From positions 1,984,001-2,048,000 of the forward strand of contig NZ_MTBP01000001.1 in NCBI RefSeq assembly GCF_002911665.1: DNA of 64,000 nucleotides, read 5' to 3'. This document shows positions 17,019 to 25,520 of the stretch, in pieces (the first letter of the stretch is position 1; each line of letters opens with the position of its first letter). A model generated the notes under the pieces. It had not been told where the DNA came from. It ran no database searches and worked only from the letters and a program-made list of their open reading frames with translations. The position numbers and the translations under genes are program-made. Origin of the DNA: Actinomadura rubteroloni. Lineage in GTDB: Bacteria; Actinomycetota; Actinomycetes; Streptosporangiales; Streptosporangiaceae.

Positions 17019-17876
17019 TCAGAAGGGCAGGCCGAAACCGCAGGACACGGGCTTGCGGTGCGCGGGGTCCAGCGTGTTGGCGATGTACCGCGCCACCGCC
17101 CCGTCGTACGCCAGGCCGATGTGGCCGACGCCGTCGGACGGGCACCAGTCCTGGACGTAGGTGTTGGTGACCCCTTCCTCGCGGACGAACGCGGTGTCGG
17201 TCGGCGTGACCAGCTCGTCGGACTTGCTGGCGATCACCGTGTACTCGACGCCCGGCTGGGCGATCGCGCCGGACGTCAGCCGCGCGATCTCGGGCGCGCC
17301 GGTCGTGAGCTGGGTGCAGGCGACACAACCGGCGCCGGCGAGCACCTGGTTGACCTGGGACATGATGCCGAGCTGCTGCGCGAGTGTGACGAGCCCGGCG
17401 AACGTCGTGCCGTGGGTCGGCGGAGCGAGCGCCACCACCTGCTTGATCTTCGCGGCGTAGCCCGGCAGGAACTTCGGGATGGCGAGCGAGAGGTAGCCGC
17501 CTTCGGAGTGGCCGATCACGTCGACCTTCGACGCGCCGGTCGAAGCCAGGATCTTGTCGATCCGCGCGGCGTTCTCCTTCGCGGAGGCGTCCACCGACAC
17601 CAGGCCGCCGACCGGGATCGGGGGCAGCGCCTCGCCGTACGTCTCGGCGTAGACGCAGTAGCCCTCGCCCATCAGGAAGGGGCCGAGGGTGAGGAAGTTG
17701 CCCGGCCCGTTGCCGCCGAGCCCGTGGAGCAGCAGGACGGGTTCGGGGTGGGCGGCGGACGGGCGGCAGTTGTAGTCGTTGAAGCCCGACGAGGGCGGGG
17801 CGGCGGCGGCGCGTCCGGCCATGAGCGGGACGAGCAGGGCGAACGCGGCCAGGACGGCGGCGAGACGGCGGCGCAT
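17019..17876 (-). CDS. Secreted triacylglycerol lipase/esterase (alpha/beta hydrolase)
   Basis: A 285-aa exported lipase. Residues 1-27 form a Sec signal peptide (MRRRLAAVLAAFALLVP, cleavage after an AAA-rich stretch). The oxyanion region is PVLLLHGLGGNGPGNF, the nucleophile elbow is GHSEGG (Ser near residue 125), and later residues include an acidic position in the DELVTPTDTA segment and His in GVGHIGLAYD. Cysteines near residues 36, 67, 183, 186, 251 and 281 suggest disulfides in the extracellular enzyme. ATG 17876 is chosen over upstream starts because GGAGG lies 5 bases before it. It is divergent from a TetR gene across a strong dyad, which probably controls it. Confidence 0.9.
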   Translation of the reverse strand: MRRRLAAVLAAFALLVPLMAGRAAAAPPSSGFNDYNCRPSAAHPEPVLLLHGLGGNGPGNFLTLGPFLMGEGYCVYAETYGEALPPIPVGGLVSVDASAKENAARIDKILASTGASKVDVIGHSEGGYLSLAIPKFLPGYAAKIKQVVALAPPTHGTTFAGLVTLAQQLGIMSQVNQVLAGAGCVACTQLTTGAPEIARLTSGAIAQPGVEYTVIASKSDELVTPTDTAFVREEGVTNTYVQDWCPSDGVGHIGLAYDGAVARYIANTLDPAHRKPVSCGFGLPF

Positions 17877-17922
17877 GGGACCTCCGGCGCTGGGGGGAGA
17901 CGCCATTAGAGCACGCTGCCGT

Positions 17923-17950
17923 GTTACGAACAAGAACTCTTGTTGATAAC
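17923..17950. promoter_or_regulatory. 28-bp dyad operator between lipase and tetR genes
   Basis: Arms GTTA-N2-AACAAG and CTTGTT-N2-TAAC flank a 4-base centre (AACT); all ten arm positions outside the two N2 gaps pair perfectly. It lies 47 bp from the lipase start and 25 bp from the chosen tetR start. On the lipase strand a TTGTTC hexamer within the dyad is followed after 17 bases by TCTAAT (17905-17910), so a bound repressor would cover the -35 region. Confidence 0.75.
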
Positions 17951-17974
17951 TCGCGCGCCGGTAGTGTCGGGGTT

Positions 17975-18619
17975 GTGACACACGCGGAAGCGGCCGACGC
18001 GCCGCGCGGGCGCCGGATCCGTGGACTGGACGCCGAACAGCGCCGGGAGCAGCGCCGCCGCCAGCTCCTGGAGTCGGCGCTGGAGCTGTGCGCGGCGCAC
18101 GGGTACCACAACGTCTCGATCGAACAGCTCTGCCAGCACGCCTACGTCGGCACCAAGAGCTTCTACGAGATCTTCCCGAGCCGCGAGGACTGCTACATCG
18201 CGCTCGTCGGCTGGATCAGCGAGCAGATCATGGGCGAGATGACCGCGCACCGGGCCACCGCGCCGCCGGACGCCCCGGACGCCGAACGCGCGCTCATCGC
18301 TGCCTTCGCGCACGCGCTGGTGGACGATCCGCGCCGCGCGCTCGTCACCTTCGGCCAGGCGAGCGGCGTCTCACCGGCCGTCGAGCGGCTGCGCCGCGCG
18401 AACCGGCGCTGGGCGGCCGAGTTCGTGGAACGATTCTGGCGCGACTCGGGGACGGTCGGCCCGGACGCCGACGTCCACCGCATCACGATCGGCCTGGTCG
18501 GCGGCCTCTTCGACCTCGTCGCCGACTGGCTCCTCGCCGACGACCCGGCCGTGGACACCCTGATCGAAGACCTTCAAGCGTTCTACACGGCCGTCCGCAC
18601 AGGCGTAGCCGCCCGCTGA
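17975..18619 (+). CDS. TetR-family transcriptional regulator
   Basis: A 214-aa TetR protein. The DNA-binding domain spans about residues 20-75: REQRRRQLLESALELCAAHG, YHNVSIEQLCQHAYVGTKSF (HTH) and YEIFPSREDCY. The C-terminal ligand domain is of ordinary length with no recognised family. I prefer GTG 17975 over GTG 17921 because the earlier start would place the operator dyad 17923-17950 inside the gene. It is divergent from the secreted lipase and is likely an autoregulated repressor of it. Confidence 0.87.
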   Translation: MTHAEAADAPRGRRIRGLDAEQRREQRRRQLLESALELCAAHGYHNVSIEQLCQHAYVGTKSFYEIFPSREDCYIALVGWISEQIMGEMTAHRATAPPDAPDAERALIAAFAHALVDDPRRALVTFGQASGVSPAVERLRRANRRWAAEFVERFWRDSGTVGPDADVHRITIGLVGGLFDLVADWLLADDPAVDTLIEDLQAFYTAVRTGVAAR

Positions 18620-18644
18620 ACAGTCGGCCTCCGGATGGCAGGCG

Positions 18645-19622
18645 TTACTTGATGAAGCCTTGTTGGCGCATCCAGTCGCGGGCGACGAAGACGGGGTCGT
18701 TGCCGTCGACGTCGGCCTTGGCGTTCAGCGCCGTCATGACCGGCGTGGTCAGCTTGGGCGCGATCTGGGCGAAGATGCCGGTCAGCTCGGGGTGGGCGCG
18801 CAGCAGCGGCTCGCGGATCGTGATCGCCGGGTTGTAGATGGGGAAGAAGCGGCGGTCGTCGTCCAGCACGGTCAGGTGGAGCGCCTTGTTGCGGCCGTCG
18901 GTCGCGGTGACCTCGCCGAACGTGCAGCGGCCGTGCTGGACGGCGTTGAAGATGACGCCCGTGTTCATCTGGAGGACGTTCCCTGACGGGACGGTCGACC
19001 CGTAGTTCAGCCCGTACGCCTTGAACATGCCGCGCATGCCGTCGTTGCGGGAGAAGAACTCCGACTCGACGCAGAACGTCCGCTGCGCGACCGGCACCTT
19101 CGCCATGTCCGACAGCTTCGTCAGCCCGTACTTGCGCTGGGCGGCGGCGTTGACCGCGAGCGCGTAGGTGTTGTTGAGCGGTGCGGGCGGAGCGAGCCAG
19201 GCGATGTGGTTCTTGCGCACGTCCAGGTCGCGGACGGCGGTGAACTGGCGCCCCGCGTCCGGGATCGGGTTCTCCTGCCCGAGGTAGGTGATCCAGCCGG
19301 TGCCTGTGTACTCCCACATCAGGTCGTTGTTGCCGGTGGTGATGGAGCGGCGGGCGGACGCGCTGCCCTGCACGTTCGTGTGGTCCTTCACCTTCGCGCC
19401 CGCGGCCTTGAGCGCCAGCACCGCGATCTTGCCGAGGATGAGCTGCTCGGTGAACTCCTTGGACGTGACGCGGAACGTGACGTCCTTCAGGCCGGGGATC
19501 GGCCGGATGCTGCCCGGCTCGACGTCCGGGATGAACGCCGAGGCGGGTTTCAGCCCGCAGCCGGCCAGCGTCAGCGCGGCGCACGCGGCGAGAGCGGTCC
19601 GCGACCGCCGTCCGGTGAGCAT
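18645..19622 (-). CDS. Osmoprotectant ABC transporter substrate-binding lipoprotein (OpuCC/ProX type)
   Basis: A 325-aa lipoprotein with signal sequence and lipobox LTLAGC (Cys22), anchored outside the membrane. The OpuAC-type binding domain shows TFRVTSKEFTEQLILGKIAV at its start and NDLMWEYTGTGWITYLGQ, typical of the quaternary-amine binding branch where aromatic residues cage the trimethylammonium group. Ligands of the family are glycine betaine, choline, carnitine or proline betaine. It abuts the upstream permease gene without a gap and is the last gene of a four-gene operon. A non-quaternary-amine ligand cannot be excluded. Confidence 0.92.
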   Translation of the reverse strand: MLTGRRSRTALAACAALTLAGCGLKPASAFIPDVEPGSIRPIPGLKDVTFRVTSKEFTEQLILGKIAVLALKAAGAKVKDHTNVQGSASARRSITTGNNDLMWEYTGTGWITYLGQENPIPDAGRQFTAVRDLDVRKNHIAWLAPPAPLNNTYALAVNAAAQRKYGLTKLSDMAKVPVAQRTFCVESEFFSRNDGMRGMFKAYGLNYGSTVPSGNVLQMNTGVIFNAVQHGRCTFGEVTATDGRNKALHLTVLDDDRRFFPIYNPAITIREPLLRAHPELTGIFAQIAPKLTTPVMTALNAKADVDGNDPVFVARDWMRQQGFIK

Positions 19623-20420
19623 TCAGAGTCCCTTCGGGGCGAGGAGCCGCGTCGCGACGCCGCCGAGCCAGTCGATGAGCAGCGCGAGCAGCGCGATGAG
19701 GACGCAGCCGGTCAGCAGCACCGGTGTCCGCTGCGTGGTGACGCCCGTGGTGACGAGGTCGCCGAGGCCGCCGCCGCTGATGAAGGAGGCGATGCTCGCG
19801 GTGCCGACCATCAGCACGAGCGTCGTCCGTATCCCCGCGAGGATCACCGGGGCGGCGAGAGGCAGCTCGACACGGCCGAGGACGGCCGGCGCCGACATCC
19901 CGATGCCCCGTCCCGCGTCGGTGAGCGTCGGATCGACCTGCTGCAGGCCGACCATCGTATTGCGCAGCGCGGGCAGCACGCCGTAGGCGACGAGCGCGAC
20001 GATCGCCGTCCAGAACCCGATGCCCCAGAGCACGGCGAGCAGCACGACGACGCCGATCGCGGGCGCGGACTGCCCGATGTTCGCGACGCCGAGCACGAGC
20101 GGAGTGGCGCGGCGGACGCGCGGACGGCTCAGCACGATGCCGAGCGGGATCGCGATGACCAGGACGATCGCCGTGGACGCGAGCGCCAGCTCGATGTGCT
20201 CCCACGTCTTCTGCGCGACATAGTGGGGCGCGAGGACGCGTTCCTCGATGCTGTCGAGGTGCTTGTTCTCGACGTAGAGCATCCAGCCGAGGCCCGCCAG
20301 CACGATGAGCAGCGGCTGGAGCAGCGCCCGCCAGGACCGTCCGGCCGGGGTGTGCAGCGCCTCCTGCGTGCCCGTCCCGCCGGCGGCGTCCTCGGTGTCG
20401 CCGAGCGGCGGCGCGGTCAC
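19623..20420 (-). CDS. Osmoprotectant ABC transporter permease 2 (OpuCD/ProW type)
   Basis: A 265-aa inner-membrane permease with a hydrophilic N-terminus, an additional span near residues 32-50 and the BPD_transp core of about five spans. The EAA loop is visible as TDAGRGIGMSAPAVLGRVEL. The GTG at 20420 overlaps the ATPase stop (GTGA), indicating translational coupling; the long open frame upstream is an out-of-phase shadow of the ATPase gene. It pairs with the second permease at 21609-22256. Confidence 0.9.
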   Translation of the reverse strand: MTAPPLGDTEDAAGGTGTQEALHTPAGRSWRALLQPLLIVLAGLGWMLYVENKHLDSIEERVLAPHYVAQKTWEHIELALASTAIVLVIAIPLGIVLSRPRVRRATPLVLGVANIGQSAPAIGVVVLLAVLWGIGFWTAIVALVAYGVLPALRNTMVGLQQVDPTLTDAGRGIGMSAPAVLGRVELPLAAPVILAGIRTTLVLMVGTASIASFISGGGLGDLVTTGVTTQRTPVLLTGCVLIALLALLIDWLGGVATRLLAPKGL

Positions 20421-21616
20421 GAGCCGGCCCCCGCCCGCTCGGCGGTGCGGCGCATCTCGCGGATCGCGTTCTGCACGGTCGCGAGCGTGACCGTGCCCTG
20501 GTAGACGCCGCCGCGCCCGACCACCGGGACGCACTCGTGGTCGCTCTGGATCAGCGTCTCCAGCGCCTGCTGCAACGTGTTGCGGCCCCGGATCGGGTCG
20601 GCGACGTCCTCGCCGCGCTCGCCGACGGCGCCGGTCACGCCGTCCAGGTTCGCGGCGGTGATCCAGCGGACGGGACGGCGGCGCTCGTCCAGCACGATCG
20701 CGAACCCGGTGTCGCCGAGCCGGTCCCGGACGGCGTCGGCGTCGTCGCCGGGGGCGGCCTCGGGCACCTGCTGGAGCGGCACGTCCGCGACACGGCTGAA
20801 CCGCAGCAGCCGCATCGCCTGGCCGCCGCCGACGAACTGCTCGACGTAGGCGTCCGCCGGGTTGAGCAGGATCTCCTGCGGGGTGCCGAACTGCGCGATC
20901 CGCGACCCCTTGTCGAGGATCGCGATGCGGTCGCCGAGCTTCAGCGCCTCGTTGATGTCGTGGGTGACGAACACGATCGTCTTGCCCAGCTCGTCCTGGA
21001 GGTGCAGCAGCGAGTCCTGGAGATGCTCGCGGGTGATGGGGTCGAGCGCGCCGAACGGCTCGTCCATCAGCATGACCGGCGGATCGGCGGCGAGCGCGCG
21101 GGCGACGCCGACGCGCTGGCGCTGCCCGCCCGACAGCTCCCGGGGGTACCGGTCGCGGTACTGGTCGGGGGGCAGGTCGACGAGCTCCAGCAGCTCGTCC
21201 ACGCGCTCGGCGATCCGCTTGCGGTCCCACTTCAGCATCTGCGGGACGAGACCGACGTTCGTGGCGACCGTCATGTGGGGGAACAGCCCCGCGTCCTGGA
21301 TCACGTAGCCGATGTGCCGGCGCAGCTCGGTCGGGTTGAGGCCGAGCGCGTCCCGTCCGGCCACGGTGATCTTCCCGGACGTCGGCTCGATCAGCCGGTT
21401 GATCAGCCGCATCGTGGTCGTCTTGCCGCTGCCGGACGGGCCGAGCAGCACGACGATCTCGCCGGGCGGGACCGTCAGCGTCACGTCGTCCACGGCGGGC
21501 GTCTTCTGCCCCGGATAGCGCTTGGTGACGTTGATCAGTTCGATCCCGGCACGGTCGGTGGCCGGGGCCGCGCCGGAGGCGGGGGAGTCCGGGGTCTCGG
21601 GGGAGCTGTCAGGCAC
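20417..21616 (-). CDS. opuCA: Osmoprotectant ABC transporter ATPase with CBS domains
   Basis: A 399-aa ATPase that energises quaternary-amine uptake. Walker A GPSGSGKTT is near residue 57, the signature LSGGQRQRVGVARALA near 160, and Walker B ends MDEPFGALDP. After about residue 250 come two CBS repeats (VRWITAANLDGV; GRNTLQQALETLIQ and ECVPVVGRGG). In OpuA-type systems such repeats sense ionic strength or cyclic di-AMP. Start GTG 21616 is preceded by GAGGG and overlaps the upstream permease end by 8 bases. Confidence 0.93.
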   Translation of the reverse strand: MPDSSPETPDSPASGAAPATDRAGIELINVTKRYPGQKTPAVDDVTLTVPPGEIVVLLGPSGSGKTTTMRLINRLIEPTSGKITVAGRDALGLNPTELRRHIGYVIQDAGLFPHMTVATNVGLVPQMLKWDRKRIAERVDELLELVDLPPDQYRDRYPRELSGGQRQRVGVARALAADPPVMLMDEPFGALDPITREHLQDSLLHLQDELGKTIVFVTHDINEALKLGDRIAILDKGSRIAQFGTPQEILLNPADAYVEQFVGGGQAMRLLRFSRVADVPLQQVPEAAPGDDADAVRDRLGDTGFAIVLDERRRPVRWITAANLDGVTGAVGERGEDVADPIRGRNTLQQALETLIQSDHECVPVVGRGGVYQGTVTLATVQNAIREMRRTAERAGAGS

Positions 21617-22256
21617 GGATCCCTCGCGGTGTGGTCAGACGGCCGATCACGAGGAAGCAGCCGTCGAAGAGCAGGGCCAGGACGATCACGCCGAGCGTCC
21701 CGGCGAGCGTCATGTTGATGGAGTTCGCGCCGCCGAGGCGGCCGAGCCCGGAGAAGATCTGCTCGCCGAGACCCGGCCCGGACACGTACGCGGCGATCGC
21801 GCCGATGCCCATCGCGAGCTGCGTGGCGACGCGTGCGCCGGTGAGGATGACCGGCCAGGCGAGCGGCAGCTCGACGCGCAGCAGGATCCGGCCGCGCCCC
21901 ATGCCGATGCCGCGCGCCGCGTCCACGAGGGTGCGGTCCACGCCGTTCAGCCCGACGATGGTGTTCCGCACGATCGGGAGCAGCGAGTACAGCGTCAGCG
22001 CGACGACGCTCGGCGCGACGCCGAGGCCGAGAGGGGTGATGAGCAGGCCGAGCAGGGCCAGCGACGGGATCGTGAACACGGCCCCGGCGGTGCTGGTGGC
22101 GAACCCCGACAGCCGCGGACTCCGGTAGACGAGCAGCCCGACGGCGACTCCGAGGACGAGCGCGGCCACCACGCACTGGAACACCATGCTCGCGTGCTGC
22201 CACGTCTCGAACACGAGCAGTTCCTGGCGGCTGCGCAGGTACTCCCAGAAGTTCAC
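21609..22256 (-). CDS. Osmoprotectant ABC transporter permease 1 (OpuCB type)
   Basis: A 215-aa permease, first gene of the osmoprotectant operon. It begins MNFWEYLRSRQELLVFETWQ, a standard OpuCB start, and has about five spans with the EAA loop DAARGIGMGRGRILLRVELP. The start codon is GTG at 22256 with a poor ribosome binding site; an in-frame stop lies 9 bases upstream. A GGAGG about 35 bases upstream faces a GTG that meets a stop after seven codons, so a very short leader peptide is possible. The intergenic region upstream carries a long tandem repeat. Confidence 0.9.
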   Translation of the reverse strand: MNFWEYLRSRQELLVFETWQHASMVFQCVVAALVLGVAVGLLVYRSPRLSGFATSTAGAVFTIPSLALLGLLITPLGLGVAPSVVALTLYSLLPIVRNTIVGLNGVDRTLVDAARGIGMGRGRILLRVELPLAWPVILTGARVATQLAMGIGAIAAYVSGPGLGEQIFSGLGRLGGANSINMTLAGTLGVIVLALLFDGCFLVIGRLTTPRGIRA

Positions 22257-22380
22257 GGGTGATCACTACCACCGCGTTGTTCGGATCACACCTCCGTGAC
22301 CGGATCGTGCCCTTCTGGCGGGAGCGCCGCCCACCTCCACACCCCATCCGCCCCACCCGCCCATAACTCGCCGACCTAGC

Positions 22381-22766
22381 GCCGCCACGACGAACCACGC
22401 GTTGCGCCGACGAGCCACGCGCCGCCACGACGCGCCACGCGTCGCCTCGGGAACCCTCGCGTCGCCACGACGAGCCACGCGGCGCCTTGAGAATCGTGCG
22501 TCGCCACGGCGCGCCACGCGAACTGCGCGCCGCACGACGAGCGACGCGTCGCCACGGCGCGCTACGCGTCGCTATAAGAGCGATGCCTCGCCACGACGAA
22601 GTTCGCGTTGCGTCGACGGGCCACGTGTCAGCTCGACGGGGTACGCGTTGACACGGCGAACTACGCGTGGCCACGGCGCGCAACGCGTCGTTACGGGAAA
22701 CGACGCGTCGCCATGACGAGGTACGCGTTGCGTCGACTGGTCACGTGTCGCTTCGGGGCGCTGTGG
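22381..22766. repeat. 19-unit, 20-bp degenerate tandem repeat array
   Basis: In the 547-bp gap between the osmoprotectant operon and the next gene, 19 head-to-tail units run from 22381 to 22766. Consensus is GTCGCCACGACGAGCCACGC. Sixteen units are exactly 20 bp; two are 19 bp (22481-22499, 22568-22586) and one is 28 bp (22520-22547). Many units contain CGTCG-N3-CGACG-like self-complementary cores across the junctions. Unit 12 (22607) and unit 18 (22727) differ at only two positions and lie 120 bp apart, and units 9 and 15 are similarly alike, so a six-unit higher-order duplication is visible. No spacers exist, so it is not a CRISPR. The period is not a multiple of three. The remaining 120 bp (22257-22380) must hold the operon promoter, but I see no clear hexamers. 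Confidence 0.85.
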
Positions 22767-22803
22767 CAGGCGGCGGGGCGGTACGGCGGGTTGCGCGGGT
22801 GGG

Positions 22804-23646
22804 TCAGGGCAGGTCGAGGGCTTGCGCCAGGGCGCGGAGGGCGGGGAGTGGGTCGGTGTCGTTCGTGGTGAGGGGCTGGAGGGCGACGTGGTTCGCGCCC
22901 GCGTCGAGATGCCGTGTCACCGCTGCGGCGACCGTGGCGGCGTCGCCGTGCGGGGCGAGTTCGTCGATGAGGGCGTCGCTGCCGTCGTCCGCGATGTCCG
23001 CGTCGGTCCAGCCGAGCCGCCGCAGGTTGTTGGTGTAGTTGCCGAGCTTGAGGTAGGGGTCCGCGATCTTCGCGCGGGCCGTCGCGCGGGCGCGGGCGGC
23101 GTCCTCGTCCACGACGACCTTCTGCTCGGGCGCGAGAAGCGCGTCCGGGCCGAGGATTTCGCGCGCCCGCCGGGAGTGTTCGGGCGTGACGAGATAGGGG
23201 TGCGCGCCGCGCGTCCGCTCGGCGGCCAGCCGCAGCACCTTCGGGCCGAGCGCCGCGAGGACACGGCCGCGCACGGGCACGCCGCCCGCGTCGAGGCGGT
23301 CCAGGTAGGAGACGATCGTGTCGTACGGACTCTGGTACTCGCGCGTCGCCTCGGGATGGCCGATGCCGACGCCGAGCAGGAAGCGTCCGGGTTGGGCTTC
23401 GGTGATCCGGCGGTAAGCCGCCGCGACGTCGTCGGCGGCCGTCGCCCACATGTTGACGATGCCGGTCGCGATGACGATGCGGTCGGTGGCGGCGAGCAGC
23501 CGCTCGGCGCCGCCCAGGTCCGCGCCGGGCGAGAAACCGAGCCAGATCGTGCCGTACCCGAGTGCCTCGGCCTCCCGGGCGAACTCCGGGCTCGTCTGCT
23601 GCCAGGACCGCCAGATGCCGAACCGGCCGACGTCGATGTCCGTCAT
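22804..23646 (-). CDS. LLM-class F420-dependent oxidoreductase
   Basis: A 280-aa luciferase-like oxidoreductase of the actinobacterial F420 type (short LLM branch). It begins with the barrel strand VGRFGIWRSWQQTSPEFARE and includes IVIATGIVNMWATAADDVAA, GRFLLGVGIGHPEATREY and LRLAAERTRGAHPYLVTPEH, segments that match F420-using rather than FMN-using members. ATG 23646 is preceded by GGAGGAGAC. It probably carries out a hydride transfer to an unknown substrate. It is the downstream neighbour of a RibD-like reductase on the same strand. Confidence 0.87.
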   Translation of the reverse strand: MTDIDVGRFGIWRSWQQTSPEFAREAEALGYGTIWLGFSPGADLGGAERLLAATDRIVIATGIVNMWATAADDVAAAYRRITEAQPGRFLLGVGIGHPEATREYQSPYDTIVSYLDRLDAGGVPVRGRVLAALGPKVLRLAAERTRGAHPYLVTPEHSRRAREILGPDALLAPEQKVVVDEDAARARATARAKIADPYLKLGNYTNNLRRLGWTDADIADDGSDALIDELAPHGDAATVAAAVTRHLDAGANHVALQPLTTNDTDPLPALRALAQALDLP

Positions 23647-23773
23647 GTCTCCTCCGCTTCGCGCGACCGGGAAGGGCCGTCCTTCCACGGACGCAAGAGC
23701 GTCCGTCGCGCCGACGTTGTTCCGTGTACCCGCGCGCGGTCGATCCCGAAGCCGTCCGCGGGCGATCGCCGGG

Positions 23774-24439
23774 TCACGTCTCGGCGGGCGACGACCGGAG
23801 GTAGCGCAGGAAGAGGTAGTCGCCGTCCTGGACGGCGTGGCGGAGCGTCATCCGCTGCATGTCGATGATGCGGCCGTTCATGATGCGCGGCGCGTCGCCC
23901 GCGACGAGGACGGGGCTCAGCGTCAGGCACAGCTCGTCCACGCGTCCGGCCGCGGCGATCTCGGCGAGCAGCGTCGGCCCGCCCTCGCAGAGCTGGCGGA
24001 CGAGCCCGCGGTCGGCGAGGTCGGCGAGCAGCGCGGGGATGTCGGCGTGGTGCTCGCCGTGCATCAGCACCCGGGCGCGCGTGCGCGCTTTGCGCAACCT
24101 GTCGGCCGGCGCGGACGCGCAGGTATAGAGGAGCGGCGGGACGGGCGCGTCGGCGAACAGCGGGCCGTCGAAGTCCAGGTCGAGGCTCCGCGACACGATC
24201 GCCAGCTCGGCCGCCGAAGCCGGGTACTCCCCGTACTCGCGGATCGTGGTCGCCCCCATGACGACGACGTCGGCGAGCGTGCGGAAGCGGCGCATCAGCT
24301 CCCAGTCCGCCGCGTAGCCGAGCGCGCCCGTGTCGCCCTTGTAGCGGATCGCCCCGTCCAGCGACGAGATCATGTTGGCGCGCAGCCACGGGGTCGTGGC
24401 GGGATAGGAGTACTCCTCCAGCATCGCGTCCATGTCCAT
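23774..24439 (-). CDS. RibD C-terminal/dihydrofolate reductase-like pyrimidine reductase family protein
   Basis: A 221-aa NADPH-dependent reductase domain of the RibD_C type. The N-terminal part reads NMISSLDGAIRYKGDTGALG, equivalent to the family's substrate loop. GATTIREYGEYP lies in the cofactor region, and LCEGGPTLLAEIAAAGRVDELCLTLSP (with the GGP loop) is the family's strongest signature. There is no deaminase domain. It could reduce a pyrimidinone in riboflavin or deazaflavin-related metabolism, or act as a general reductase. It is 127 bp upstream of the F420-type gene on the same strand; the pairing suggests, without proving, a deazaflavin-related link. Confidence 0.87.
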   Translation of the reverse strand: MDMDAMLEEYSYPATTPWLRANMISSLDGAIRYKGDTGALGYAADWELMRRFRTLADVVVMGATTIREYGEYPASAAELAIVSRSLDLDFDGPLFADAPVPPLLYTCASAPADRLRKARTRARVLMHGEHHADIPALLADLADRGLVRQLCEGGPTLLAEIAAAGRVDELCLTLSPVLVAGDAPRIMNGRIIDMQRMTLRHAVQDGDYLFLRYLRSSPAET

Positions 24440-24522
24440 GCCTGCACTCTAGGCGGACGGTCCGGAAACGCCCGTGTCACGGTGCGCGCATCGCGCCGTG
24501 GCGCTCCGTAGCGTTCCGTGCC

Positions 24523-25386
24523 ATGAACGAGATCCTCGTGGGCGTGGACGAATCGGAGCAGAGCACGGCGGCCGTGGCGTGGGCCGCGGCGGAGGCGGGA
24601 CGGGCCGGCGCGCGGCTGCGGCTCGTCAACGTCGCCGGGCCGTGGCTGCTGGCGGACAGCGGCGATCCGCGCGTCCGGGAGGCCCGCTCCTGGCTGTTGC
24701 AGGGTGGCCGGGACGCGCTGGAACGCTGCGCGGCGCACGCGCGCTCCGTCGCGCACGACCTCGAGGTGCGCGTCGGGCAACTGCCGGGGCAGCCGGCGGG
24801 CGTGCTCGTCGAGGAGGGACGCGGCGCGCTGATGGTCGTCGTCGGCTCGCACGGCGCGGGACGGCTCACCGGCGTGTTCCTCGGCTCGGTGGCGTCCCAG
24901 ATCGCCTCGCACACGGCCGTGCCGGCGGTGGTCGTCCGCGAACAGGGCTCGTTCTCCTACGGCGAAGTCCTCGTCGGCGTGGACGGCTCGCCGACCTCGG
25001 ACCGCGCCATCGACGTCGCCTGCGCGATCGCGGCGCGGCGCGGCGCCCGGCTGCGCGCGCTGCTGGTGTTCGACGAGCCGCTGCCGGTCGGCGGCGGGGC
25101 GCTGATCCCGCCGGTGGACGAGCCCGACGCCGCCGACCGCGAACGGGCGCTCGCCGAGGCGCTGGCCGGACGGCAGGAGCACCATCCCGACCTGGAGATC
25201 GTCCAGGAGGTCGTGGCGGGCCGTCCCGCCCGCGTCCTCGCGGGGGCGAGCGCCCGCGCCGACCTTCTCGTCGTCGGCTCGCGGGGTCGCGGCGGGTTCA
25301 CCGGCCTGCTGCTCGGCTCGGTCGGCCAGGCGATGCTGCACCGCGCACACTGCCCGGTCGCGGTCGTCCCGCCGGCGCGGCACTGA
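24523..25386 (+). CDS. Universal stress protein with two UspA domains
   Basis: A 287-aa cytoplasmic protein made of two tandem UspA domains (about 1-140 and 147-287). Each starts with the ILVGVD strand (EILVGVDESEQS; EVLVGVDGSPTS) and ends with the ATP-binding signature G-2x-G-9x-G-S, seen as GSHGAGRLTGVFLGS and GSRGRGGFTGLLLGS. Both are therefore of the ATP-binding type. In actinobacteria such tandem proteins belong to dormancy and redox stress regulons. The gene is divergent from the RibD-like gene with 83 bp between. Confidence 0.93.
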   Translation: MNEILVGVDESEQSTAAVAWAAAEAGRAGARLRLVNVAGPWLLADSGDPRVREARSWLLQGGRDALERCAAHARSVAHDLEVRVGQLPGQPAGVLVEEGRGALMVVVGSHGAGRLTGVFLGSVASQIASHTAVPAVVVREQGSFSYGEVLVGVDGSPTSDRAIDVACAIAARRGARLRALLVFDEPLPVGGGALIPPVDEPDAADRERALAEALAGRQEHHPDLEIVQEVVAGRPARVLAGASARADLLVVGSRGRGGFTGLLLGSVGQAMLHRAHCPVAVVPPARH

Positions 25387-25520
25387 CCGATCGGAGCGCC
25401 GTGCGACGCCGCTTTGTGAGTCGGGTGACAACGGCGGCCGATCACCGCGTGTGGATGCTGAGTGTCCCCTGACCGAACGGCGCTCTACGGTCGGGATTCC
25501 CGGGGATACGGAGGTGCGCG

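Noticed and set aside
17921..17974. Earlier GTG start for the lipase-linked TetR gene
   Set aside because: The operator dyad would be inside the coding region and the extra residues do not resemble the family.
22381..22766. CRISPR array
   Set aside because: The repeats are 20 bp, adjoin each other without spacers, and no cas genes are near.
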